Of a stretch of DNA of 64,000 bases, positions 15,169-23,796 are shown piece by piece (positions within the stretch are counted from its first letter, which is position 1; every line of letters starts with the position of its first letter). The notes beneath the pieces were generated by a model, which was given only the letters and a program-made list of their open reading frames with translations, was not told where the DNA came from and did not search any database. This DNA comes from Arthrobacter sp. M4 (GTDB lineage Bacteria; Actinomycetota; Actinomycetes; Actinomycetales; Micrococcaceae), in the NCBI RefSeq assembly GCF_020251205.1, contig NZ_JAIWYX010000010.1:62001-126000 (forward strand), given 5' to 3'. The translations under genes and the position numbers were made by a program.

Positions 15169-18086
15169 CGCCTCAGCCCCACCGCATCTCCGAAGGTGGC
15201 CGCATCGACCGCTCCCAGGAGCTGGCCTTCACAGTTGACGGGAAGAGCTACGTCGGGCACCCGGGGGACACCCTGGCATCGGCACTCCTGGCGAACGGCG
15301 TGATTGAGACGGCGCCGTCCCTGTACCAGAAGCGCCGTCGCGGCATTCTGGCCGCAGGCATCGAGGAGCCCAACGCGCTGGTCAAGGTCCAGAACCACGG
15401 CCGGGGCGGGGTCAACGAATCCATGTTGCCGGCCACCACCGTTGAACTCACGGATGGCCTGGCAGCCTCCTACCTCTCCGGCCTGGGCCAGCTCGACCCG
15501 GCCGAGGACACCGCGGTCTACGACAAGAAGTACGTCCACACCGACGTGCTGGTTATCGGCGCCGGCCCTGCCGGCCTCGCCGCCGCCAAGTCTGCCGCCG
15601 TCACCGGCGCCCGCGTTATCCTGATCGACGACCAGCCCGAACTGGGTGGCTCGCTGCTCTCTGCGCCGCGCACCGTCGTCGAAGGTGTTCCCGCCCTTGA
15701 ATGGGTTGACGCGATCCGGAAGGAACTCGAGTCCGCCGAAGAGGTCACCGTCCTGACGCGCACCAACGCGTTCGGCAACTACGACAGCAACTACGTCATC
15801 GCCCTGCAGAACCGGACGGACCATCTGGGCAGCGCCGCAGCGGCCCCGGAGCTCGCAGCCGTGTCCCGTCAGAGGCTCTGGCACATCCGCGCCCAGCAAG
15901 TAGTGGTCGCAACGGGTGCCCACGAGCGGCCGATCGTCTTCCGCAACAACGACCGTCCCGGCGTGATGCTGGCTTCCGCAGTGCGCAGCTACATCAACCG
16001 CTACGCCGTGGCCCCGGGCACCCGTGTGGTGATCGGCACCAACAACGACAGCGCCTACGCCCTCGTCAGCGAACTGACGGCCGCTGGCGTCACGATTGCC
16101 GCGATCGCGGATGCCCGCACCGAGGTATCGGACGCAGCCAGCGCTGCCGCCGCCCAGGGCATCAAAGTCCTGTCCGGTTCTGCCGTCGTCGACACCACCG
16201 GTGACCCGCGCGTCAGCGGCGCCGTGGTGCGCTCCCTTGACGCCGACGGCGTTGCGCAGGGTCCCGCCGTCGAACTGGACTGCGACCTGGTGGCCGTTTC
16301 CGGCGGCTGGAGCCCAGTGACCCACCTCCACAGCCAGCGGCAGGGCCGCGTCCGCTGGGACGACAACCTGGTTGCCTTTGTGCCATCGGACTCGGTGGAC
16401 GGCCAGCAGATCGTGGGCGCTGCCCGCGGCAGCTTCGCCACCGAGGACTGCGTCGCCGAAGGTTCGCACTCCGGTTCGGTTGCGGCGTTCAACGCCGGTT
16501 TCGTCAACGAACAGGGCACCACCACCCTCGCCGTGCCTTCCTACCCGCCGGCAGTTCAGGGCTCCACCCGCCCGCTGTGGCTTGTCCGCCAGGAAGGCGA
16601 GGACCTTTCCGAACTGCACGAACACTTTGTTGACCTGCAGCGCGACCAGTCGGTTGCCGATGTGCTTCGGGCCACCGGGGCCGGCATGCGCAGCGTTGAG
16701 CACGTCAAGCGCTACACGTCCATCAGCACCGCCAATGACCAGGGCAAGACTTCCGGCGTCAACGCCATCGGCGTTATTGCCGCGGCACTGAACGGCGGAG
16801 CGACGCCTGGTGAAATTGGTACGACGACGTACCGCGCCCCCTACGCGCCGGTCGCCTTCGCGGCCCTGGCCGGCCGGGAACGCGGTGACCTGTTCGACCC
16901 GGCACGCCTGACATCCATCCACCCGTGGCACGTTGCCAACGGCGCCGAGTTCGAAATCGTCGGCCAGTGGCTGCGCCCCTGGTACTACCCGCAGCCAGGC
17001 GAGGACCTGGACGCTGCGGTGGCCCGCGAATGCTCGGCAGTGCGCGAGTCGGTGGGCTTCATGGACGCCACTACGCTCGGCAAGATCGAAATCTGGGGCA
17101 GTGACGCCGGTGAGTTCCTGAACCGGATCTACACCAACGCGTTCAAGAAGCTCGCCCCGGGCTCCGCCCGGTACGGCGTGATGTGCAAGCCGGACGGAAT
17201 GATCTTCGACGACGGCGTGACCCTCCGCGTCGACGACAACCGCTTCTTTATGACCACCACCACCGGTGGCGCGGCGCGTGTACTGGACTGGCTGGAGGAA
17301 TGGCTGCAGACCGAGTGGCCTGAACTGGACGTCAACTGCACGTCCGTGACGGAGCAGTGGAGCACCATCGCGATTGTTGGTCCCAAGTCCCGCGAGGTGG
17401 TTGCGAAACTGGCACCACAGCTGGACGTCACCAACGACGCGTTCCCGTTCATGACCTTCCGCGAAACCACCCTCGCCTCCGGAATCCCGGCCCGCGTTTG
17501 CCGGATCTCCTTCTCCGGCGAACTGGCCTTCGAGATCAACGTCTCCGGCTGGTACGGGCAGCAGGTCTGGGAGGACGTGGCCGCGGCCGGTGCCGAGTTC
17601 AACATCACCCCCTACGGCACGGAGACCATGCACGTGCTCCGTGCTGAGAAGGGCTACCCGATCGTCGGACAGGACACCGACGGAACGGTCACCCCGCAGG
17701 ACGCGGGCATGGAGTGGATCGTTTCCAAGGCCAAGGACTTCGTGGGCAAGCGGTCCTTCGCACGTGAGGACACCAAGCGGACTGACCGCAAGCACCTGGT
17801 GGGCCTTCTGCCCGTTGACACGTCCTTCCGCCTGCCGGAGGGTACCCAGCTGGTGGAAAAGGGCATCGACTGCAACCCGGACTTTGCGCCGGTTCCGATG
17901 CTTGGACACGTCACTTCCAGTTACCACAGCCAGGCCCTGGGCCGCTCCTTTGCCTTGGCCCTGATCAAGAACGGCCGCAACCTAATCGGCCAGACGCTGG
18001 TGGCACCCGTTGGTGACCAGCTGGTGGACGTTGTTGTGGCAGAGACAGTACTTTTCGATCCTGAAGGGAAGCGCCGAGATGGCTGA
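15165..18086 (+). CDS. soxA: Sarcosine oxidase, alpha subunit
   Basis: A 973-residue subunit that binds NAD and folate and channels the methylene intermediate to THF. Order: an N-terminal 2Fe-2S-ferredoxin-like fold without cluster cysteines (GHPGDTLASALLANGV), a Rossmann domain (VLVIGAGPAGLAAAKSA, about 128-144), a middle FAD/NAD-type domain (TGAHERPIVFRNNDRPG), and a C-terminal GcvT-like domain from about residue 590 (GVMCKPDGMIFDDGV, RISFSGELAFEINV, MHVLRAEKGY). It is coupled to soxD by ATGA and overlaps soxG by 8 nt. Length and domain order are as expected for TSOX alpha. Confidence 0.97.
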   Translation: MTPQPHRISEGGRIDRSQELAFTVDGKSYVGHPGDTLASALLANGVIETAPSLYQKRRRGILAAGIEEPNALVKVQNHGRGGVNESMLPATTVELTDGLAASYLSGLGQLDPAEDTAVYDKKYVHTDVLVIGAGPAGLAAAKSAAVTGARVILIDDQPELGGSLLSAPRTVVEGVPALEWVDAIRKELESAEEVTVLTRTNAFGNYDSNYVIALQNRTDHLGSAAAAPELAAVSRQRLWHIRAQQVVVATGAHERPIVFRNNDRPGVMLASAVRSYINRYAVAPGTRVVIGTNNDSAYALVSELTAAGVTIAAIADARTEVSDAASAAAAQGIKVLSGSAVVDTTGDPRVSGAVVRSLDADGVAQGPAVELDCDLVAVSGGWSPVTHLHSQRQGRVRWDDNLVAFVPSDSVDGQQIVGAARGSFATEDCVAEGSHSGSVAAFNAGFVNEQGTTTLAVPSYPPAVQGSTRPLWLVRQEGEDLSELHEHFVDLQRDQSVADVLRATGAGMRSVEHVKRYTSISTANDQGKTSGVNAIGVIAAALNGGATPGEIGTTTYRAPYAPVAFAALAGRERGDLFDPARLTSIHPWHVANGAEFEIVGQWLRPWYYPQPGEDLDAAVARECSAVRESVGFMDATTLGKIEIWGSDAGEFLNRIYTNAFKKLAPGSARYGVMCKPDGMIFDDGVTLRVDDNRFFMTTTTGGAARVLDWLEEWLQTEWPELDVNCTSVTEQWSTIAIVGPKSREVVAKLAPQLDVTNDAFPFMTFRETTLASGIPARVCRISFSGELAFEINVSGWYGQQVWEDVAAAGAEFNITPYGTETMHVLRAEKGYPIVGQDTDGTVTPQDAGMEWIVSKAKDFVGKRSFAREDTKRTDRKHLVGLLPVDTSFRLPEGTQLVEKGIDCNPDFAPVPMLGHVTSSYHSQALGRSFALALIKNGRNLIGQTLVAPVGDQLVDVVVAETVLFDPEGKRRDG

Positions 18087-18732
18087 GCTGACACTCGTTG
18101 AATCCAACGCAACATCCGACCTCAGCGCGCTGCGCCGCAGCCCTGCCGCCCACCTGGCCGAGCTGTTTGAGGGTGCCAGCGTAGAAGGTGAAAGGGGCGT
18201 CGGGCTCCGCGAAATCCCTTTCCAGACCATGGTTGGCCTGAGGGTTACGCAGGCAAGCGACGCAGCCCAGCGGCTGGAAAAGGTCCTGGGGACCCTCCTG
18301 CCGGACGCACACGGCCGCGTCACCGCAGAGTCCGGACGTTCGGTTCTGTGGCTGGGCCCAGATGAGTTCCTAGTGGTCACTGACGAAGACCACTCCCAGT
18401 TGACCCGGGCGCTGACCGAGGCGCTGCAGGCGGACCACGGCTCCGTCGTCGATCTTTCGGCGAACCGCACCACCTTCGAGCTGATCGGTCCGTCCGCGCG
18501 TGAGGTGCTGGAGAAGGGGTGCCCGCTGGACCTGCACCCCCGCGTTTTCAAGGAGGGCACGGCGGTCAACACGAACATCGGTCACGTCCCGGTGATCCTC
18601 TGGAAGACCGCGCCGGAAAGCTACCGTATCTACCCGCGGTCATCCTTCGCGGACTACCTGGGCCGGTGGCTGGCGGACGCCATGGGTGAATTCGCGGCGC
18701 TCGATCAGTTTGCGGTTCTGGAAACCCCGTAA
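18079..18732 (+). CDS. soxG: Sarcosine oxidase, gamma subunit
   Basis: The 217-residue gamma subunit, distantly GcvT-related. Features are VGLRVTQASDAAQRLEKVLG, SVLWLGPDEFLVVT and VVDLSANRTTFELIGPSAREVL, then LDLHPRVF, all typical of SoxG. An in-frame extension upstream to 18010 exists but lies inside soxA; the ATG at 18079 follows GGGAAGCG and gives the usual length. The stop TAA overlaps the sdaA ATG (TAATG). It completes the B-D-A-G order of known Arthrobacter and Corynebacterium operons. Confidence 0.95.
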   Translation: MAELTLVESNATSDLSALRRSPAAHLAELFEGASVEGERGVGLREIPFQTMVGLRVTQASDAAQRLEKVLGTLLPDAHGRVTAESGRSVLWLGPDEFLVVTDEDHSQLTRALTEALQADHGSVVDLSANRTTFELIGPSAREVLEKGCPLDLHPRVFKEGTAVNTNIGHVPVILWKTAPESYRIYPRSSFADYLGRWLADAMGEFAALDQFAVLETP

Positions 18733-20108
18733 TGGCGCTGAGCACGCTCGACCTGTTCTCGGTTGGGATCGGTCCTTCGTCCTCCCACACAGTGGGTCCC
18801 ATGCGTGCTGCCAGGCTGTTCACCAACAGCCTGGCAGCCGCAGGGCTCCTGGAGAGTGTGGCCCGCGTTAAGTCGGAACTCTTTGGCTCCCTTGGGGCAA
18901 CGGGCCATGGCCACGGATCGGACAAGGCAGTCATCCTGGGTTTGCAGGGGGAAAGCCCTGAGACTGTGGACACCGACCGCGCAGACCAGATGGTCGCGGA
19001 TGCTGCACACGCCAGGAAACTGAACCTGGCTGGTTCACGGCCAATCAGTTTCTACAAGGACGACGACGTCATCCTGCACCGGCGCAAGTCGCTGCCGGCC
19101 CACCCCAACGGCATGACCTTCACGGCTTACGACGCCGAAGGAACTGTGCTCAGGGAAGGGACCTTCTACTCGGTGGGCGGCGGATTCGTGGTGGATGAGC
19201 AGGCCGCCGGGGCTGACCGGATCGTTGAGGACAGCACCGTGCTGCCCTACCCCTTCACCACGGGTGCCCAGCTCCTGGCGCATTGCCGTCGTGAAGGAAT
19301 GCGGATCAGCGACATCATGCTGGCCAATGAACTGGCGTGGCGGACCGAGGAGGAACTCCGCAGCGAGCTGCTGCACATCTGGTCCGTGATGAAGGAGTGC
19401 GTGAGCAACGGCTGTGAGCGGATAGATCCGACGCTTCCGGGCGGACTCAAGGTTCCACGCCGGGCTCCCCGGCTCTTCGCCGAACTGTCCGCCACCACGG
19501 ACGAGTCCGATCCCATGCGGGCCATGGACTGGGTGAACCTGTTCGCGCTGGCCGTGAACGAGGAGAACGCTTCCGGAGGCAGGATCGTCACGGCTCCCAC
19601 CAACGGTGCGGCCGGCATCGTGCCAGCCGTGTTGCACTACTACGAAAAGTTCATCCCCGGGGCTAACGATGATGGGGTGATTCGCTTCCTGCTCACGGCG
19701 GCCGCCGTCGGGATTCTTTTCAAGGAAAATGCGTCCATTTCCGGCGCTGAAGTGGGATGCCAGGGCGAAGTTGGCTCAGCTTGTTCCATGGCGGCTGCGG
19801 GACTTTGCGAAGTGCTTGGTGGCACACCGGAACAAGTGGAGAACGCAGCCGAGGTGGGCATCGAGCACAATCTCGGCCTGACCTGCGACCCCGTGGGTGG
19901 CTTGGTGCAGATTCCCTGCATTGAACGCAACGCCATCGCCAGCAACAAGGCCATCAACGCGGCCCGCATGGCGATGCGCGGAGACGGAACCCACAAGGTC
20001 TCCCTGGACAAAGCCATCAAGACCATGAGGGAGACGGGCGCCGACATGAAGATCAAGTACAAGGAGACATCCCGCGGCGGACTCGCCGTGAACGTCATCG
20101 AGTGCTGA
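18732..20108 (+). CDS. sdaA: L-serine ammonia-lyase (dehydratase), single-chain iron-sulfur type
   Basis: Deaminates L-serine to pyruvate and ammonia. It has 458 residues, the fused beta+alpha form. The N-terminal GIGPSSSHTVGPMRAA is the beta-domain hallmark. The catalytic alpha domain has APTNGAAGIVPA, SISGAEVGCQGEVGSACSMA and NLGLTCDPVGGLVQIPCIERN, with the cysteines that ligate the 4Fe-4S cluster. It is last but one in the glyA-sox operon and coupled to soxG by TAATG. It drains serine made by GlyA into pyruvate, making the operon a complete sarcosine-to-pyruvate route. Confidence 0.96.
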   Translation: MALSTLDLFSVGIGPSSSHTVGPMRAARLFTNSLAAAGLLESVARVKSELFGSLGATGHGHGSDKAVILGLQGESPETVDTDRADQMVADAAHARKLNLAGSRPISFYKDDDVILHRRKSLPAHPNGMTFTAYDAEGTVLREGTFYSVGGGFVVDEQAAGADRIVEDSTVLPYPFTTGAQLLAHCRREGMRISDIMLANELAWRTEEELRSELLHIWSVMKECVSNGCERIDPTLPGGLKVPRRAPRLFAELSATTDESDPMRAMDWVNLFALAVNEENASGGRIVTAPTNGAAGIVPAVLHYYEKFIPGANDDGVIRFLLTAAAVGILFKENASISGAEVGCQGEVGSACSMAAAGLCEVLGGTPEQVENAAEVGIEHNLGLTCDPVGGLVQIPCIERNAIASNKAINAARMAMRGDGTHKVSLDKAIKTMRETGADMKIKYKETSRGGLAVNVIEC

Positions 20109-20150
20109 ACCATGGCTTCGGGCGTCATCAAAACCGAAGGGGGCAGGGGT

Positions 20151-20333
20151 ATGCGCGCCGATTGGGGCCAGTTGGTTGGCCGCACAGTGGAAGTCTGGCG
20201 CTTGGGCGAGTACGTCGTCACCGGCATCGTGGAGCAGGCTGCCGCCGATGATTCCGTTCTCTGGATAGCTGCGGAGGGAAACCGCACTCGAAAGCTATTC
20301 GACAAGCTCAGCGGCTACCAAATGTGGGCCTAG
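20151..20333 (+). CDS. Small SH3/Tudor-like hypothetical protein, paralogue 2
   Basis: A 60-residue protein (MRADWGQLVGRTVEVW, then VTGIVEQAAADDSVLWI and GNRTRKLF). It shares the layout of the products at 5972-6250 and 33110-33466. The frame is open from an ATG at 20112, but that codon has no Shine-Dalgarno, whereas the ATG at 20151 follows AAGGGGGCAGGGG. I therefore prefer 20151; the longer form would have 73 residues. It follows sdaA and precedes the operon terminator, so it is probably co-transcribed with sox. Function unknown. Confidence 0.68.
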   Translation: MRADWGQLVGRTVEVWRLGEYVVTGIVEQAAADDSVLWIAAEGNRTRKLFDKLSGYQMWA

Positions 20334-20355
20334 CTGGCTGGGAGAACGGCAATTG

Positions 20356-20391
20356 GGAGGGGCGGAAAGGATCATTCCTTTCCGCCCCTCC
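20356..20391 (+). terminator. Terminator of the glyA-sox operon
   Basis: A perfect 16-bp stem (20356-20371 with 20376-20391) and a 4-nt loop, followed by TTCTC. It is a strong hairpin 23 nt after the last gene; the T-tract is poor, as is common at high GC. Confidence 0.75.
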
Positions 20392-20463
20392 TTCTCACAG
20401 ACACCGCCAGCCTCTCGCGGTGAAAGGTGCCGGGGATCTTGGCTGCCCCGGCGCTTGAAATAT

Positions 20464-20510
20464 GGGCTGGCCGGTCCGGCGCGCCTCTGTCAGCCGGACC
20501 GGCCCAGCCC
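20464..20510 (-). terminator. Terminator hairpin after the debranching-type glycosidase gene
   Basis: Long GC-rich arms at 20464-20480 and 20493-20510 pair over 17 bp with one bulged base and a 12-nt loop, 17 nt past the stop at 20527. Read on the minus strand it is followed by ATATTTC. Confidence 0.65.
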
Positions 20511-20526
20511 TGTCATCCGATAGCCC

Positions 20527-22683
20527 TTACCTTTCCGGGGGCAGTTTGGCCTGTTCCACGAGTTCAGTAATCCAGGGCCGGTGACCTCGGTGCACGCGCA
20601 TGCCTTCGGGCAGCCCTTGGACGGAGACCGAGGAGCCTGAAACGTCGATGGTGATCCGGCCCGCTCCCATGGGCGCGTTGCTGATGTGGACATCGCCATA
20701 GGACCCCGGGAGTGCCGGGTCCAGCCACATGCCGCCGTGGAAAATGTGGGCGTCATAGCGCATGAGGGCTGTGATCAGAAGGATCGGGGCCGTGGCAGCC
20801 CAGGCCTGTGGCGAGCAGGCGGTGGGATAGGGGACCGGCTCCTTGAACATGTTCCGATCGAAGCCGCAGAACAACTCAGGCAGGCGGCCATCGGAGTATT
20901 CGGCGGCCTCCAGCAGTGCCGTGGCGATGCGCTGCGCTTCGTCGATGTACCCGCAGCGCATCAGCCCTGCCACGATGATGGCGTTATCGTGCGGCCAGAC
21001 CGAGCCGTTGTGGTAGCTGGCGGGGTTGTAGGCCCGCATATCGCTCGCCAAAGTCCGCACGCCCCAGCCGCTGAACATTTCAGGGGACATCAGCTTGTCC
21101 ACCACCAGCGGCACTTTGTCGTCATCAATGAGGCCATACCACAGGCAGTGCCCCATGTTGGAGGCGCACGAGTCCACCGGACGCTTGTCGCCGTCCAGGG
21201 CGATGGCGTAGTACCCCTTGTCCGGAAGCCAGAACTGTTCGTTGAATTGCCGCTTTAGCCGCGCGGCACGGTCCCGAAGGTCCGCCGCCAAAGCCACGTC
21301 TCCGGCGTCGTACGCCATCCAGGCCCGCGCCATATAGGCGCCGTGGACGTAAGCCTGCACCTCACACAGCGCGATGGGCGGCTCGGCCAGCCGGCCGTCG
21401 GCGAAATTGATGCCGTCCCAGGAGTCCTTCCATCCTTGGTTGATCAGCCCCTGGTCGCTGAGCCGCTCATACTCGACGAACCCGTCGCCGTCCTTGTCCC
21501 CGTACTCAGAGATCCACTCCAGCGCCCGGTCCGCGTTCGGCAGGAGGGCGGAGATGGTCTCCTTGGAGAATCCCCACCTGCTGAGGGATCCCAGATTCTG
21601 GACAAAGAGTGGCGTGGCGTCAACGCTGCCGTAATAGGTCGATTTGCCGCCCAGAGCCAGTCCACTGGAAATATCGAGCCTGACCTCGTGCAGGATTTTG
21701 CCGGGTTCCTCCTCGCTCATTGAGTCCACTACCTTGCCTTGCCGGTCCGCCAGGGTCTGCAGGGTGCCGAGGGCCAGCGAAGGGTCAACCGGCAACGCCA
21801 TTTCGGACGCCCACAACGAGTCACGGCCAAACAACGTCATGAACCACGGCGCGCCGGCCGCCACCACCACGCGGTCCGGGTGCTCGGGATCCTCGATGCG
21901 CAGCGCACCGAGGTCGTCGTAGCTTCTCCTCAGCGTCCTTTCGATGGAGCGGTTGCCCATGTGCAATGCGGGGATTCTGGCGACCCAATCCTGGCGGCGC
22001 TTGTCGCGCGGCGACATCTCTCCGGGATGAGGGTGGCTGAAAGGCGACTCCGGGCCGGCTCCATCGATGAGGGGCAGGACGCTCAGCCTGGCCGTCCAGT
22101 CGCTGTAGGGCGGGATGGTCACCCGATAACTCAGGCCGTCGGATGTTGCGGTGGCGCCTTCGCCCCTGAAGACGACGCTCTTCCGGAGGCCCTGCCAATT
22201 GGCATGCACCACCAGCGAGTCGTCCTTGACCTCGCGGACTTCCTCCCAGCGACGCTGGACCCGAGCCTCTTTCACTTCAAACAGGTCCGCGAAATCGGCT
22301 TCGGGGACCAGCAATACGGCGCACTCGGCCGGATCAACGGAATAGTTCCGCACAGTAACCTGTTCCAGGATCCCGGCGCCCACTTCCCGTAGCCGTTCGA
22401 CGATTAACGGGCTGTCCGCGTAGCCGTCCGATCGTGGGACACGACTGACAAAGAACGCCCTGTAGGGTTCTTTCGTCTCCGCGGCCAGGGCTTCCATTGG
22501 CTGTCCGTTGATGGTCAGGTTCCAGCGGGACAGGATGCGGGTGTCCCGGTGGAAGGCTCCGTGCGGCAGCTCGGGATGGATGTCCCCATTGGACGAGGAG
22601 ATGCAGAAGGACGAGCCTTCAACCAAAGTTATTGTTCCCGACCCGAGGGGGCCGGCAGCCGTGTCAGCGTTCCATCCAGCCAT
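20527..22683 (-). CDS. Glycogen debranching N-terminal-domain protein (amylo-alpha-1,6-glucosidase-like)
   Basis: A 718-residue cytosolic glycosidase-like protein. Residues about 20-215 form the beta-rich N-terminal domain found in such proteins (LVEGSSFCISSSNGDI, GAFHRDTRILSRWNL). The rest is an (alpha/alpha)6 barrel with GAPWFMTLFGRDSLWASEMAL, the acidic VEYERLSDQGLINQGWKDSWDG, and NGSVWPHDNAIIVAGL. The family acts on alpha-glucans or related sugars, but individual specificities are mostly unknown. I chose the ATG at 22681-22683, which follows GGAGG; a GTG at 22701 would add six residues. It stands alone between terminators, with the PadR gene upstream on the same strand. Confidence 0.85.
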   Translation of the reverse strand: MAGWNADTAAGPLGSGTITLVEGSSFCISSSNGDIHPELPHGAFHRDTRILSRWNLTINGQPMEALAAETKEPYRAFFVSRVPRSDGYADSPLIVERLREVGAGILEQVTVRNYSVDPAECAVLLVPEADFADLFEVKEARVQRRWEEVREVKDDSLVVHANWQGLRKSVVFRGEGATATSDGLSYRVTIPPYSDWTARLSVLPLIDGAGPESPFSHPHPGEMSPRDKRRQDWVARIPALHMGNRSIERTLRRSYDDLGALRIEDPEHPDRVVVAAGAPWFMTLFGRDSLWASEMALPVDPSLALGTLQTLADRQGKVVDSMSEEEPGKILHEVRLDISSGLALGGKSTYYGSVDATPLFVQNLGSLSRWGFSKETISALLPNADRALEWISEYGDKDGDGFVEYERLSDQGLINQGWKDSWDGINFADGRLAEPPIALCEVQAYVHGAYMARAWMAYDAGDVALAADLRDRAARLKRQFNEQFWLPDKGYYAIALDGDKRPVDSCASNMGHCLWYGLIDDDKVPLVVDKLMSPEMFSGWGVRTLASDMRAYNPASYHNGSVWPHDNAIIVAGLMRCGYIDEAQRIATALLEAAEYSDGRLPELFCGFDRNMFKEPVPYPTACSPQAWAATAPILLITALMRYDAHIFHGGMWLDPALPGSYGDVHISNAPMGAGRITIDVSGSSVSVQGLPEGMRVHRGHRPWITELVEQAKLPPER

Positions 22684-23067
22684 CCCTGGCTCCTCCAACA
22701 CCTAAGACCGCGTGGGCCGGCGTCCATGCGCCGTACTGTAGCTAGCGCCCCGTGGATGCTCACGACGCTACGCCGCTAGCTCCCACCGCGCCAGAGGCCG
22801 CGGTCGACGTCGGCCGGGTCGCCTTGGGCGCGGGCCGCGCGCCGCCGTCGGGCGTTTTGCATTGACCGCCCGGTCAGTTCAACGCAACGGTGCGGAAGCC
22901 GCAGTTGCCAAAGTACCGGCGGGAATCGGGACGTCGTTGTGAGCGGGCTGGTTGCCGTTAGTAGGGGGGCGACTGGGTGGTAAAAGGCGCCCTGCCGCTC
23001 GATGCGGGTTCTCTCGAGGCTGAGCAGCAGCTCGGTGTTGCCGCACTCTCCGCGTGGCTTCCGGTAT
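22684..23067. other. Non-coding interval with a TGACCG-CC-CGGTCA palindrome
   Basis: 384 nt without a supportable gene between the PadR gene and the glycosidase gene. The notable element is the 14-bp dyad TGACCG-CC-CGGTCA at 22863-22876, with the look of a TetR-type operator. It lies about 180 nt upstream of the glycosidase start. No TetR gene is in the window. Nothing else was seen. Confidence 0.4.
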
Positions 23068-23661
23068 TCACACCTCTACCTTTGCCCTGTTTTGGATGAT
23101 TGTCAGCAGCCGGCGCTCCGTTGCCTCGAGCCAGGCGATGAGGTTGGACACCATATAGTGGCCTCTCTCGTTCTGGATGAGGAACCACTCCTTCTGCCAT
23201 TCACGTTCCCTCGCAGCTGCGTCGGCGCTGACCAACACCTCATCGAAAGTCCTGTCGATGCTGGCTTCCCGCGCCTTGCGGTACTCGAGTTCGATCTGCA
23301 CCAGTTCCAGCGCCTTTTCAGGACCAATGCTTCCAGCGAAGCGAAGCCTCACCTGGAAGTCCGGATCCAGCGGCCGGGGAGAGGGTACGTACGGCGAGTT
23401 GATCCACTCCCTGAGCGTGTCCCTTCCACGATCAGTGATCCGGTAGAGCTTAGCGTCGGGACCCGAGCTCCTGGGATCAGGGAAGGACGTGGCCCATCCC
23501 CATTCCACGAGTTTTCCCAGCTGCCGGTAGATCTGCGACGTCTTGGCCATGTACCCGACAAATGGTCCATGCCCTTCCAACCACTTCCACACGTCATACC
23601 CGGTGCGGTCTCCGGTGGAAAGAAGTCCCAGCAAAATGACTTCCAGCCGGCCCAGTGACAT
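23068..23661 (-). CDS. PadR family transcriptional regulator
   Basis: A 197-residue regulator. The N-terminal PadR winged helix (SLGRLEVILLGLLSTGDRTGYDVWKWLE, then TSQIYRQLGKLVEWGW and YRITDRGRDTLREWI) is followed by the coiled-coil VirR-like C-terminal dimerisation domain rich in Glu and Arg (ELVQIELEYRKAREASIDR). The ATG at 23659-23661 follows GGAGGGA. The target is unknown; the downstream glycosidase is a candidate. PadR proteins commonly sense phenolics or cell-envelope stress, but no effector can be read here. Confidence 0.88.
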   Translation of the reverse strand: MSLGRLEVILLGLLSTGDRTGYDVWKWLEGHGPFVGYMAKTSQIYRQLGKLVEWGWATSFPDPRSSGPDAKLYRITDRGRDTLREWINSPYVPSPRPLDPDFQVRLRFAGSIGPEKALELVQIELEYRKAREASIDRTFDEVLVSADAAAREREWQKEWFLIQNERGHYMVSNLIAWLEATERRLLTIIQNRAKVEV

Positions 23662-23796
23662 TTTTCCCTCCTTCGGACGCAGCGTAGGCGCGTTCCTGAG
23701 AATATCGCCTACTTCCCGTTCCGGGGTCAGCCGGCCATGCAGGTCGCCAGGACGCTATGGTAGGCACACGTTCTTCCGAGGCTGGGGCCTTCGGCA

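Noticed and set aside
15069..17927. A 952-codon open frame on the minus strand
   Set aside because: It is antisense to soxA, with no recognisable domain or ribosome site.
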